Shown: in pieces, positions 1 through 7,807 of the stretch
Layout: each line of letters opens with the position of its first letter
How positions within the stretch are numbered: position 1 is the first letter of the stretch
Source: Acinetobacter calcoaceticus
GTDB lineage: Bacteria; Pseudomonadota; Gammaproteobacteria; Pseudomonadales; Moraxellaceae
NCBI RefSeq assembly: GCF_900520355.1
Contig: NZ_LS999521.1
Location: 2,790,001-2,854,000 of the forward strand
DNA length: 64,000 bases
Direction of reading: 5' to 3'
Translations under genes and position numbers: made by a program
Notes under the pieces: model-generated
Told to the model about the DNA's origin: nothing
Database searches by the model: none
Seen by the model: the letters and a program-made list of their open reading frames with translations, nothing else

Positions 1-722
1 TTGTTTATTTCAATTTTTTCAAGGATCACACCCATCTTCTCGTCATGACTTCTTTTGTGAAAAATTTCAATCTTTTCTGCTTTCTTAAAATCTTCAAATG
101 CAGGGTAAACAGTATTGTTAAAAAAATAAGGCTTTAATTGTTTATTATCGACTTTATAAGCCACAACGGCATTCTTTAATTCATTAACTCGGTAATCATC
201 ACCGTAACTCTTAGCTTCCTTAAGAGCAAAATTCCTCTCAACTAACCATAAATTTTCTAAATTGATTTGATAACCACTACTGACATAATCCACCCTAATA
301 TTTGGATATTTATAGTTCCCAGCTGTGAATAACGGAATAGCTCCTCTATTCTCATAAACTTCCTTGAATGGCCCACTGTCAAACTTTGCATAGGCTTCAT
401 CTTTAAATAATTTATATATTCTATTTAGATCATCTGCCTTAATAAATAATTCATTGCCGTTATATGCGACTTCATAATCTGGGCATTTAAATTTATATTT
501 CTTTTGATTAGAGGTAATAAAATCACCCAAAACAACTTCACGTGAAGAATTTGGAAATTCTGCAATGGTTTTATATTTGGCAAAAATATAAACTTTGTCA
601 TTCACACCAGATATTTCAATTTTAACATTGTTGCAATTTACTCCCTCAATTATTGGTAAATCTTCCCCATAAACAAAACTGTTAAATAATCCCAATACAC
701 CTATTAATAACATCTTTTTCAT
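1..722 (-). CDS. Secreted hypothetical protein, partial (runs off left edge)
   Basis: The frame opens with an ATG at 722 and stays open to base 1, so about 240 residues are visible and the C-terminus is missing. The first about 19 residues (MKKMLLIGVLGLFNSFVYG) look like a cleavable signal peptide, so the product is probably exported. The rest is hydrophilic with many Tyr, Lys and Asn; I recognise no family. The gene is AT-rich and lies downstream of the tail chaperone genes, where lambda-like phages normally place the tape measure gene. It is therefore likely an accessory (moron-type) gene inserted in the tail module. Function unknown. Confidence 0.75.
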   Translation of the reverse strand, partial: MKKMLLIGVLGLFNSFVYGEDLPIIEGVNCNNVKIEISGVNDKVYIFAKYKTIAEFPNSSREVVLGDFITSNQKKYKFKCPDYEVAYNGNELFIKADDLNRIYKLFKDEAYAKFDSGPFKEVYENRGAIPLFTAGNYKYPNIRVDYVSSGYQINLENLWLVERNFALKEAKSYGDDYRVNELKNAVVAYKVDNKQLKPYFFNNTVYPAFEDFKKAEKIEIFHKRSHDEKMGVILEKIEIN

Positions 723-802
723 GATTTCACCGATTGTTATAAATTAAGAGTAATTTAACAAACCAATTACATTTTGTCATACCAAGTTAAATCAGGGCAG
801 CC

Positions 803-1039
803 TTAACCACCCTGTGGGAAACCTTCCAAAACTTCCAGCATATCGACTTCGTCATCATCTGAGATGGTGATTGCTGGGCTTGTCTCTTCAATTCCAGCGA
901 AAGCTTCTAAGATACGGCAAAGACGCTGTATTCCAATATGTGCGGGAGGGTTACTTTGCTGATATGCACTTAGTGCTCTCAATCTAGGCAGATCCATTTC
1001 ATCACGAACATAGTCATAATCTTTACCCATGGTTAGCAC
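803..1039 (-). CDS. Tail assembly chaperone, downstream (GpT-like) part
   Basis: A 78-residue frame lying in the -1 frame relative to the preceding 106-residue chaperone gene. The ATG at 1039 has no good ribosome binding site. The same frame is open further upstream, through INWEELYTHLVLTMGK, across the stop codon of the previous gene. In many siphoviruses the region before the tape measure gene makes a short chaperone and a frameshifted longer one (lambda gpG and gpGT). Position, size and frame here fit that pattern, so this is probably the C-terminal extension of a fusion of about 194 residues rather than an independent gene. Family assignment is by context. Confidence 0.6.
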   Translation of the reverse strand: MLTMGKDYDYVRDEMDLPRLRALSAYQQSNPPAHIGIQRLCRILEAFAGIEETSPAITISDDDEVDMLEVLEGFPQGG

Positions 1040-1065
1040 TAAATGCGTGTACAGCTCCTCCCAGT

Positions 1066-1386
1066 TTATTCCCCCGAAGATTCACCTGCTGGTTTACCTG
1101 AACCTGTATATTCCAAACCTGAGGTCTTTGTTACTATTGATAATACCTCTTCCATGTTACCCATATCTAAGAGCTCATCAGAAACATATTCACGGGTAAT
1201 ATCTGGATAATTCCGCTTTAAACAAACATGAGCCATATCCACAATTACAGATGTCGGAACATTGTTTGAGCTTAATTGTTCTTGGAAACGCTCAATCGTA
1301 CCCAATGGTGCCGGAGCAAAAATCCAAGTCTGGCCAGCAATTTCTTTACTATTACCACGCGGGTTTTCAACTTGCTTAAATTGCAT
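1066..1386 (-). CDS. Tail assembly chaperone, upstream (GpG-like) part
   Basis: A 106-residue acidic protein starting MQFKQVENPRGN, encoded directly downstream of the tail tube gene. This is the normal place for the tail assembly chaperone that coats the tape measure protein during tail assembly. The C-terminus is acidic and Gly/Ser-rich. The gene ends in a stop immediately after a G5 run, and the -1 frame continues into the next ORF. Sequence alone does not show the family to me; the call rests on gene order, size and frame arrangement. Confidence 0.6.
   Translation of the reverse strand: MQFKQVENPRGNSKEIAGQTWIFAPAPLGTIERFQEQLSSNNVPTSVIVDMAHVCLKRNYPDITREYVSDELLDMGNMEEVLSIVTKTSGLEYTGSGKPAGESSGE
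1069..1075 (-). promoter_or_regulatory. Candidate -1 programmed ribosomal frameshift site
   Basis: On the minus strand the heptamer GGGGGAA sits directly before the TAA stop (1066-1068) of the upstream chaperone frame. The -1 frame has a TGA at 1082-1084, so the shift can happen only within about 16 bases, and this run is the only slippery sequence there. The P-site codon GGG re-pairs perfectly after a -1 slip; the A-site GAA to GGA re-pairing has a mismatch, so it is not a canonical X XXY YYZ site. Confidence 0.5.
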
Positions 1387-1392
1387 TTGGTA

Positions 1393-2160
1393 TTACTCCG
1401 ATAAATCGATTTTGAAAACACGGTTAAGGTCATCAGCCATAGGCTGGAATTCAAACTCAGGAATGTCGTAATCGTCCTGTTTTGAACTAAACCCAAGCTT
1501 GTTACTGGTACAGCGGTAAAAATTCATCTGCATGAATTTACCCTTGTAATCCCGCTGAAGATCTAAGGCAAACTCAGGGGTATAGCCCATATCTAAGTTA
1601 GATACAGTGATTGACTTTCCACCTGCGACCGTTGCGGAATAACGGAAGCTAATAAAAACTATCTTCCCTACATCGGCAGTAGCAAATGTATACGCACCTG
1701 TTGCGTTATCCACGCTGTATTGCCCTGTCGTTGGTGCTGAAGCTACACGCTTAAGTGGAATTGCCTTCCCATCTGTAACACCCAAATCCTTTACAAAAGT
1801 GCCAGCATTAGGAACTACAGGTGTAACCAATCCACCCGCTAGAATAGTTTCACCATTAATTGTTTGGGATACTGTCTCGATTCCACCTTCAGCAACAACG
1901 CCACCGAAGAAAATAGAATTGAGTAATGTTCCGTTAATACGGCCGAACGATGCTTTACCTTTAATAGATCCTTTACCACGTGCAGCATCTACGGCGAACT
2001 GTCCACGACCAAAGAGTTCTTTTAAATCGAAACTAATGTCGACACCTACCGACTGCAATACCCCTACTTCTACAGGTGTGGGATTACTAATCGGCTGTCC
2101 ATAAACATCTTGAATCGGTGTAGCAAAGATTTTGCCGGCACCAAATAAATATTGAGCCAT
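1393..2160 (-). CDS. Phage major tail (tube) protein
   Basis: A 255-residue protein (starts MAQYLFGAGKIFATPI) in the tail slot: after the tail completion genes and before the chaperones. The N-terminal half has alternating short hydrophobic beta segments and a Gly-rich stretch typical of tail tube proteins. Residues about 130-175 (GQYSVDNATGAYTFATADVG) look like an added Ig-like or tube insertion domain. No sheath gene is seen, consistent with a non-contractile siphovirus-type tail. Family assignment is from context and general pattern. Confidence 0.7.
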   Translation of the reverse strand: MAQYLFGAGKIFATPIQDVYGQPISNPTPVEVGVLQSVGVDISFDLKELFGRGQFAVDAARGKGSIKGKASFGRINGTLLNSIFFGGVVAEGGIETVSQTINGETILAGGLVTPVVPNAGTFVKDLGVTDGKAIPLKRVASAPTTGQYSVDNATGAYTFATADVGKIVFISFRYSATVAGGKSITVSNLDMGYTPEFALDLQRDYKGKFMQMNFYRCTSNKLGFSSKQDDYDIPEFEFQPMADDLNRVFKIDLSE

Positions 2161-2222
2161 TTATTTTGACCTCTCTAAAATGACAAAACCGCCATCGAGG
2201 CGGTCATAAAATGAATGTTTTG

Positions 2223-2666
2223 TTAATTGGTTGTGAGGATCCGGATAGGAATAATGGCAATCGCCTGATCATCCAGCATGTTTTCTACTGCTTCATATAC
2301 TTCAACTGTGCCTTCGATCCAGCAATGTTCCACCAAACCACCCAAGGTTTGATATTCGCTAAATTCTGGATGGTCTGGCTGAATAGCTTCACGTACACGA
2401 TCGATGAAAATATTCATCTGTGATGATGGGGGTTTAGCGCTATCGGCCTCATGGATATAGAGATAGACCTCGGCAGCAAGTTCAACTTTTGAATCTAAAC
2501 CATGTACCGGCACTTCTTGCTGATTGCCTTGTGTAATAAACATGGCTGGGCGTTGTTCTGCTGTGACATGGTTAAAGTGACGTAAACGGCGACTAACCGT
2601 AATCAAACCTTCTACCCTTGTACTTAATCGATCAAACAATGCTTGATAGATTGCTTCACTATCCAC
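2223..2666 (-). CDS. Tail terminator/completion-like protein
   Basis: A 147-residue protein starting MDSEAIYQALFDRLSTRVEG. Size, N-terminal helix and position between the HK97 gp10-like gene and the tail tube gene match tail terminator (lambda gpU-like) proteins, which cap the tube and join it to the head. Its start overlaps the end of the upstream gene by 8 bp, implying coupled translation. The family is inferred from order; no catalytic residues are expected. Confidence 0.6.
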   Translation of the reverse strand: MDSEAIYQALFDRLSTRVEGLITVSRRLRHFNHVTAEQRPAMFITQGNQQEVPVHGLDSKVELAAEVYLYIHEADSAKPPSSQMNIFIDRVREAIQPDHPEFSEYQTLGGLVEHCWIEGTVEVYEAVENMLDDQAIAIIPIRILTTN

Positions 2667-3141
2667 CTGCTATACCTCGCTGAATTGCTGCATCAATATT
2701 TTTCGGCACAATCTTGGACACAATATCCAATGAATCACGCATGAATCGTAACTCTCTAAAACGAACATTCCTTGAATGAGCCTTAATATTGACTTGAACT
2801 GGAGATATAGGACGGCCAAAAGCTTGCTTAATTGTTCTTAGATGGGCTTTCACCCCCATAGAGCCATTTAAACCAAACTCATGAGCAAAAGCATAAGGCA
2901 CTAGAGCGCCACCAGCTCCCACCGTCCCCTCTATCGAATCTTTATCCTCATCCACTTTAGATGAAACGGAACCACGCAAGCGGCCAGACTGTACATTAAG
3001 CCGTTGACCACTCAACATATCTTCCTGAACAATCCGCTGTAAGCGCAAAGTAAGAGCGTTAATCGTGCGTCTTACTTCAAACCTAATGCGATCATTCATC
3101 TCATCAAAGTTGACTCGAGTCTCAACACGATTATCACTCAT
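2659..3141 (-). CDS. HK97 gp10-like neck/tail completion protein
   Basis: A 160-residue basic protein. The central segment (SGRLRGSVSSKVDED, then GAGGALVPYAFAHEFG) is typical of gp10-type proteins: a helix rich in Arg, a short Gly strand, then Y-A-x-x-H-E-F-G. These sit at the head-tail joint of siphoviruses. It lies between a small adaptor gene and the tail terminator candidate, with an 8-bp overlap to the latter. Confidence 0.7.
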   Translation of the reverse strand: MSDNRVETRVNFDEMNDRIRFEVRRTINALTLRLQRIVQEDMLSGQRLNVQSGRLRGSVSSKVDEDKDSIEGTVGAGGALVPYAFAHEFGLNGSMGVKAHLRTIKQAFGRPISPVQVNIKAHSRNVRFRELRFMRDSLDIVSKIVPKNIDAAIQRGIAGG

Positions 3142-3147
3142 GGCCTA

Positions 3148-3339
3148 TTACTCTTTAGCAGAGGCCGCCGATTTCTTTGGCTCAACCACATCAATGTAAC
3201 GCTCAAAACCTAGAGGCTTTAACATATTAATAATGTCGTCCTCAGATTCTAAAACACCATTTTTGATATCTAGGTTTTGACCTGCAATAACGATTTTTGA
3301 TGGCTTATAGCCTTCGGGTGCCTGATATTTAAAAGGCAT
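3148..3339 (-). CDS. Small phage structural-region protein, unknown
   Basis: A 63-residue protein (MPFKYQAPEGYKPSKIVIAG...) packed 6 bp before the gp10-like gene and 9 bp after the DUF4054-like gene. The body could form a small beta/alpha fold and the C-terminus is Lys/Ala/Ser-rich. Its tight packing supports a real gene in the head-tail joining module. I do not recognise the family. Confidence 0.6.
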   Translation of the reverse strand: MPFKYQAPEGYKPSKIVIAGQNLDIKNGVLESEDDIINMLKPLGFERYIDVVEPKKSAASAKE

Positions 3340-3348
3340 GGGAATCTC

Positions 3349-3732
3349 CTATACGACAAAAGAACCAACACCTAAGCGATTAGGGTTTGTGCCTTCATCA
3401 TCAATTGGAATTGAATTTTTTAAAGCAAGATAGCGCTGACCATACATACTTAGATCATAGAAAGCTTCTTTCGATGATCTGGAATAACTCACGCTTTGAC
3501 CCGCAATTGTCATACTCGAGGCGGTACCAAAAGCGGCACCATTGCCGCTTGCGGTACCTACTTTAAGAATATGTGCTGCATATAGACCTACAGCACGTTC
3601 CTTTAATGCCCCGAACTCAATTTGAGACACAACTAAATTCGCTTCTTCTAAGGCATCCTGAATTTTTGCATCAGATAAATTGACTAAGGCTGTATCAGTC
3701 GCGAACTTCTCGCGAAACGTTTGTACGTCCAT
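3349..3732 (-). CDS. DUF4054-type head-tail adaptor
   Basis: A 127-residue, mostly helical protein starting MDVQTFREKFATDTALVNLS. An N-terminal helix-loop-helix, the middle motif ERAVGLYAAHILKVG and the ending MYGQRYLALKNSIP fit DUF4054, a family of phage head-completion adaptors found next to DUF2184 capsid genes. It would bind below the portal as connector. Neighbouring genes on both sides are structural. Confidence 0.75.
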   Translation of the reverse strand: MDVQTFREKFATDTALVNLSDAKIQDALEEANLVVSQIEFGALKERAVGLYAAHILKVGTASGNGAAFGTASSMTIAGQSVSYSRSSKEAFYDLSMYGQRYLALKNSIPIDDEGTNPNRLGVGSFVV

Positions 3733-3741
3733 AGGCCCGCC

Positions 3742-4119
3742 TTATTCCTTAGCTTGAGCTAACTTAGCTTGTAACTGCTCAAGTGTTTCATCTTCACTGA
3801 AGGTTACTTCAAGCGCTGCAAGTTCAGCTTTCACTGTGGCCAAAGCTGCTTCATCTGCTGCCTTAGCGGCGTCATTGGCTGCATCTGTTTGCTTACCTCC
3901 TTTGCCACTAGTTTTACCCGCGGCTTTTGGCTCATCATCTGGAATTTCCTGAATATCAAGATCACCAGATTCAACAAGATGCTTGGCAAATTTATTCTTT
4001 TGCAGTTCCTTATGCTGAGCTGCTTCAAGCGCAACGGCGATTCCTGCTGGCAAAGTTGCTACACCTGCAAAAACAAAAGCGGCATTAGAGCCGCTGTATG
4101 TGTATGAATATTTAGCCAT
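3742..4119 (-). CDS. Phage protein with C-terminal HeH/LEM-like motif
   Basis: A 125-residue protein. The N-terminal about 50 residues contain a hydrophobic beta-type segment (AAFVFAGVATLPAGIAVAL). A low-complexity Lys/Ala/Asp linker follows, and the C-terminal about 30 residues (AALEVTFSEDETLEQLQAKL) match the helix-extension-helix pattern often found at the ends of phage structural proteins. It follows the major capsid gene, so a minor head role is possible. Function unknown. Confidence 0.55.
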   Translation of the reverse strand: MAKYSYTYSGSNAAFVFAGVATLPAGIAVALEAAQHKELQKNKFAKHLVESGDLDIQEIPDDEPKAAGKTSGKGGKQTDAANDAAKAADEAALATVKAELAALEVTFSEDETLEQLQAKLAQAKE

Positions 4120-4132
4120 GTGGTTTTAATCC

Positions 4133-5128
4133 TTATGCATGGTCAAAGTAACGAAGCGAATCAACACGCTTCAGCCAAACGCCTTGGTATTTGTAGTGAC
4201 CTGGCACAAGCACATCTAAGCCCTTTGGTTGCGCTGTCAAGAATTCAACGCTGTTACCTTTAAACTGGATGCATGACGGATCACGACGATAGATGATGGA
4301 GCGGTCAGCACCAGCTGTACCTTTGCCATTACCACGACCAGAACCACGGATGGTTAATGGTTTGCCTTGAGTAGCGAAAATATTCTTTTCTGTTACCCAG
4401 TCAAGGAAAGTCTTACCACCCGAGTCAGCGACAATACGGTTAGCAAGATTCGAATATTGATTCGATGCAAGGATGTAGGTATCAGGTTCAATCGATGCAT
4501 CACCATCAAACTGATTTGTTGCATCTGCAAGCGATTTATTGAAGTCCGAAAGGACCTGTTCGATTGTTGCAGTAGCCCAGTTGTATTGCGCCGTCACTAC
4601 CGTTACGCCAGTCTGGTTGAGGAAGCCGTTTACCTGAGTGAGCTGACCACTTGCATTGGCTGTGGTGTAGCCATACCAAGCCACATTCGACATGTGTTTT
4701 TCAGCAGCCAAGTTTGCAGCCTGAACTTTGTCAGCTTCAAGTGCAAGGTTCATTGCCTGAGCTGTCGCCAACTCTACAATGGAATATTGGTAACCAATCG
4801 TGCCGACTTTCACAGGTAACTGCACAGTGTCATATTCCACTTCTGCAAGAGGGATATCATCACCAGTGCCTGAATGGTCCTTACCAATACCAACACCTTT
4901 TTTACGTGACAGGATTTCACCACCCCCAAATGCAGCCTGCACATTGGTTACCGGAATGAATTTGGCATAGTCCAGAACTTGTTGAAGCTGTGGAGTGATT
5001 TCGTTTTGCTCTTCAATCTTAATGAAAAGCTGTGCCAATGCATCCATATTGAATGCATCACCTACCTGTGCCTGAATGGCGTATGAAATCGGCGTTAAGC
5101 GTGCTTTCATTTTTACTAATTTGCTCAT
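4133..5128 (-). CDS. Major capsid protein, DUF2184 family
   Basis: A 331-residue protein with the features of DUF2184 major capsid proteins: an N-terminal helix with IEEQNEITPQLQQVLDYAKFIP, a Gly-rich segment (AAFGGGEI), a central region with YGYTTANASGQLTQVNGFLN, and a C-terminal beta-rich domain ending GHYKYQGVWLKRVDSLRY. It likely adopts the HK97 fold and forms the shell. The gene follows the prohead protease/scaffold and a small decoration-like gene, as is standard. The start ATG at 5128 is 6 bp after the upstream stop. Confidence 0.85.
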   Translation of the reverse strand: MSKLVKMKARLTPISYAIQAQVGDAFNMDALAQLFIKIEEQNEITPQLQQVLDYAKFIPVTNVQAAFGGGEILSRKKGVGIGKDHSGTGDDIPLAEVEYDTVQLPVKVGTIGYQYSIVELATAQAMNLALEADKVQAANLAAEKHMSNVAWYGYTTANASGQLTQVNGFLNQTGVTVVTAQYNWATATIEQVLSDFNKSLADATNQFDGDASIEPDTYILASNQYSNLANRIVADSGGKTFLDWVTEKNIFATQGKPLTIRGSGRGNGKGTAGADRSIIYRRDPSCIQFKGNSVEFLTAQPKGLDVLVPGHYKYQGVWLKRVDSLRYFDHA

Positions 5129-5134
5129 GTTCTA

Positions 5135-5605
5135 TTACGCTCCACGAAGATTAAGAAGGGCCAAACCATCTGCACCAGTTACAGATTCCCATACTGCACC
5201 TGGTAGTAATGTTCCGTCAGTAGCGGCATTTGAAAGTGAACCCAACGGCGCTGCTGTGGTACCGTTTGCAGTTTTCACATAAACAGCAGCAGTAATGTCT
5301 GTGATTGGTGCAGTAGGTTTAACCCAAATCGCACCTTCAAACATTACTGGCAATATGTCAGCAGCCTTATAAGCTTCTTTCCCAGCCGATGTTTTGCCAG
5401 TCTTGCCCACGCCGTGTCGTACAACCACACCAAAACGGGTTGGTGTAGCACCAGTAACTGCCGTTACAGATTTGCCATCAGTCGTGCGTACCACCACATC
5501 GCCGTCATTGACTAAAGTTGTGCCTGAAAGCGGTAATGACAGTACAACTTCTTTGGCAGTTAAACGGCCACGCTGACCAACTACCGCATTTAATTGCTGA
5601 ACCAT
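5135..5605 (-). CDS. Capsid-associated structural (cement/decoration-like) protein
   Basis: A 156-residue, Gly/Val/Thr-rich, beta-strand-type protein (e.g. LPLSGTTLVNDGDVVVRTTD) between the scaffold/protease and the major capsid genes. Small beta-rich proteins at this location are usually capsid cement or decoration proteins. No enzyme motif is visible. The role is inferred from composition and position. Confidence 0.6.
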   Translation of the reverse strand: MVQQLNAVVGQRGRLTAKEVVLSLPLSGTTLVNDGDVVVRTTDGKSVTAVTGATPTRFGVVVRHGVGKTGKTSAGKEAYKAADILPVMFEGAIWVKPTAPITDITAAVYVKTANGTTAAPLGSLSNAATDGTLLPGAVWESVTGADGLALLNLRGA

Positions 5606-5619
5606 GGTTCAAGTCCCCC

Positions 5620-6804
5620 TTAGATTGTTTTATATGCAGCAGACTTGTCATAACCCTTATTTTCTTTAGGGTCCTGATTGTTGGTTTGCTGTTGTTGCTG
5701 GTGATTAAGCGCATCGCCAACCGGATTAGATGGGTGTGTTCCCTTCACAGCAGACAATGCGCGGAAAGTTGTGTCGATCTGATCAGGTTTAGCATCGCCT
5801 ACCGATACGCTGCCCAATAAAGCAGTTACCAACGCATCACCCGCTTTAGCCGCAATTACATCGCGCTTGATTTGCTCACATGTGCAGCCTTCGGTTTTAA
5901 CTGTTGGCACCAATGCTTTAGCATCGGCAATTACAGCGGTACGTTCAGCAGCAGCTTGTTCAAGCTTTTCAGGCGTCATCTGGTTCTTTTCCAGATCACC
6001 GACTTTCTGCTCAAGAGTTGTTTTATCGGTATGCAATTGATCTACGACTGCTTGAACGGCGTTAAGTTCATCACCGATCGAAAATTGCTTATCCCCGACT
6101 TTAAGCTTTGCAGCTTTTAAACTTTCGAGCTGCTCTTGTTGCTGCTTTAATGCATCCGCCAAGGGCTTGTTATCGCCAATGTCAAAACGAATACCGTTTA
6201 CACTTACTTCCATTGTTTTCCCCTTTGGAGTTTGCTTTTCGTCACCGATGCGGCAATCACCACCACAGCGCCCGTATTTAACAAGTGCTACGTGATTGCC
6301 AATAAAGTTAATAAATTTTGCTTGGTACACCGTGCCATCTGGCGCCGTGCCCTGTTCTAAAACTAATGTGGCTGCATAACCAAGCGACATTTCTAATCGC
6401 TCATTGTTTTGGATTAAATCAATGCTGTCTTTATCTTTAATGAGCAAGTCGCCCACTAGATATTCGCCTTCTTGGCGGACGTTCTCACAATAGCCAATGT
6501 GATAGTCCTTCCAGTTGGCTGCATTAATTTCATTCTTGGGTGGGTGATAATCTGTAGCATCAGCACCATCCCAACTTTTAATCGCAGCCGGCTTAAAAAG
6601 CTCTTCAGCAGGTGTGTAGACGTTAATCGTCTGATCTGCTGAAAAGCCTTCTAAGTTTGGGAACTCATACGCATAATACTGACGTACCTGAGGTGCTTTT
6701 CCCAAGCGAACATTTACACATTTCAAATAACCTTCTGGGGTAAATGAGCGTGTGGATTCACTCGGAGCAAAGTCACCTACCTTGAAGCGGTAAATGTTTT
6801 TCAT
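5620..6804 (-). CDS. DUF2213 prohead protease/scaffold fusion
   Basis: A 394-residue protein. The N-terminal about 190 residues fit DUF2213, a phage prohead protease family; the signature GNHVALVKYGRCG near residues 169-181 carries the candidate catalytic His and is followed by the family's usual Arg/Cys. The C-terminal half (about residues 200-330) is a Lys/Glu/Gln-rich coiled coil typical of scaffolds, followed by a Gln/Asn-rich tail with a run of five Gln. It would guide capsid assembly and then process it. It lies directly upstream of the capsid genes. Confidence 0.75.
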   Translation of the reverse strand: MKNIYRFKVGDFAPSESTRSFTPEGYLKCVNVRLGKAPQVRQYYAYEFPNLEGFSADQTINVYTPAEELFKPAAIKSWDGADATDYHPPKNEINAANWKDYHIGYCENVRQEGEYLVGDLLIKDKDSIDLIQNNERLEMSLGYAATLVLEQGTAPDGTVYQAKFINFIGNHVALVKYGRCGGDCRIGDEKQTPKGKTMEVSVNGIRFDIGDNKPLADALKQQQEQLESLKAAKLKVGDKQFSIGDELNAVQAVVDQLHTDKTTLEQKVGDLEKNQMTPEKLEQAAAERTAVIADAKALVPTVKTEGCTCEQIKRDVIAAKAGDALVTALLGSVSVGDAKPDQIDTTFRALSAVKGTHPSNPVGDALNHQQQQQTNNQDPKENKGYDKSAAYKTI

Positions 6805-6822
6805 AAATTGCGCTCAATAAAA

Positions 6823-6842
6823 AACCCACCAGATGGTGGGTT
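6823..6842 (-). terminator. Intrinsic terminator after the inserted moron gene
   Basis: The arms AACCCACC and GGTGGGTT form an 8-bp perfect stem with a 4-base loop; on the minus strand it is followed by TTTTTTATT. It ends the transcript of the 6884-7741 gene and lies inside the late structural operon, so the operon must read through it. Confidence 0.75.
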
Positions 6843-6883
6843 AAAAATTCATTTTTAAGTTTCAGAAGGTCCAATAAATTCTT

Positions 6884-7741
6884 TCATTCAAAATTTATTG
6901 TAAATCTATGACCCGTTTCCTTAATTAAATACACAAATCTTTGATTAGCAGCATCCATTTGTAAGCCGATAGTTGCTACTTCAGTAGTTCTTTTCTGAGG
7001 ATCAGCTTCTACTATTTGGTCTATATTTGAAACAATTCTATTAAAATCATTTTCGAAATTAATTAAGACTTGTTGAACATTAATAATTGCCTGAACTGGA
7101 GAACCACTAGAAACAACACCTAAACCAGGAGGATAATATTCAGTACCATCTTGAACTCTGACTGCGACGTTGTAACCTTTACTTCTCAAAATACGATATT
7201 GTTCTTCCGTTAATGGCTCACCATTCGAGTCACATTTAAATTTCATAAGAATATTGGGCCAATTCGTATGAATAGTTTCAATGATATCTAAATCACACCA
7301 ATCACCATGTGAAAAAAATCCAACAATATGTGCTTCAGAATTAGAAAAATGTATAAATAATAAATCCGAAGTTCTGGATACAAACCCATCACTCTCCAAT
7401 GTTTCTCCTAAATGAAAGTGCTGAATTCGCCAATGAGATAACATGTCATCATCATAATCTAGCCTTTTAAGATTTCGACTTTGATATTTGTTTAGCGGAT
7501 TACCAGCTTTTATATCTGAAACTATTTTTCTATATGCAGATAAATGCTCTGAAGGAATAACAAAATTTGGTGGTTCAATTACTTCTCTAGGATGTGCATC
7601 AATAATTCTGTATTTATAACGATGATATAAATGCATTGGATTATTATTAACTGCCCTATAATTTCCAAATTCACTAATTAACTTTTGATGACAATAGGCC
7701 TCATAGTCTTTTGGAATTTCGTTTTTAACTTCCACATTCAC
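6884..7741 (-). CDS. Unknown moron-type protein inserted between head genes
   Basis: A 285-residue protein with no family I can name. It interrupts the usual MuF to DUF2213 order, is more AT-rich than its neighbours, has a strong ribosome binding site (GGGGGTG before ATG) and its own terminator. A conserved-looking core spans residues 104-162: W-R-I-Q-H-F-H-L-G, then R-T-S-D-L-L-F, then H-G-D-W and N-W-P, rich in His and Trp and suggestive of an enzyme or metal site. The C-terminal about 70 residues are helical. A defence, toxin or superinfection role is possible but not shown. Confidence 0.7.
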   Translation of the reverse strand: MNVEVKNEIPKDYEAYCHQKLISEFGNYRAVNNNPMHLYHRYKYRIIDAHPREVIEPPNFVIPSEHLSAYRKIVSDIKAGNPLNKYQSRNLKRLDYDDDMLSHWRIQHFHLGETLESDGFVSRTSDLLFIHFSNSEAHIVGFFSHGDWCDLDIIETIHTNWPNILMKFKCDSNGEPLTEEQYRILRSKGYNVAVRVQDGTEYYPPGLGVVSSGSPVQAIINVQQVLINFENDFNRIVSNIDQIVEADPQKRTTEVATIGLQMDAANQRFVYLIKETGHRFTINFE

Positions 7742-7807
7742 CCCCTGAGTAAATTAAATCGATTAAGTCTATATTTCTATGGATTAAAATCTCATAAATT
7801 ACTTAAG

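Noticed and set aside
4367..4959. Long plus-strand ORFs across the capsid gene
   Set aside because: They are antisense shadows of the major capsid gene with no ribosome binding site or recognisable motif.
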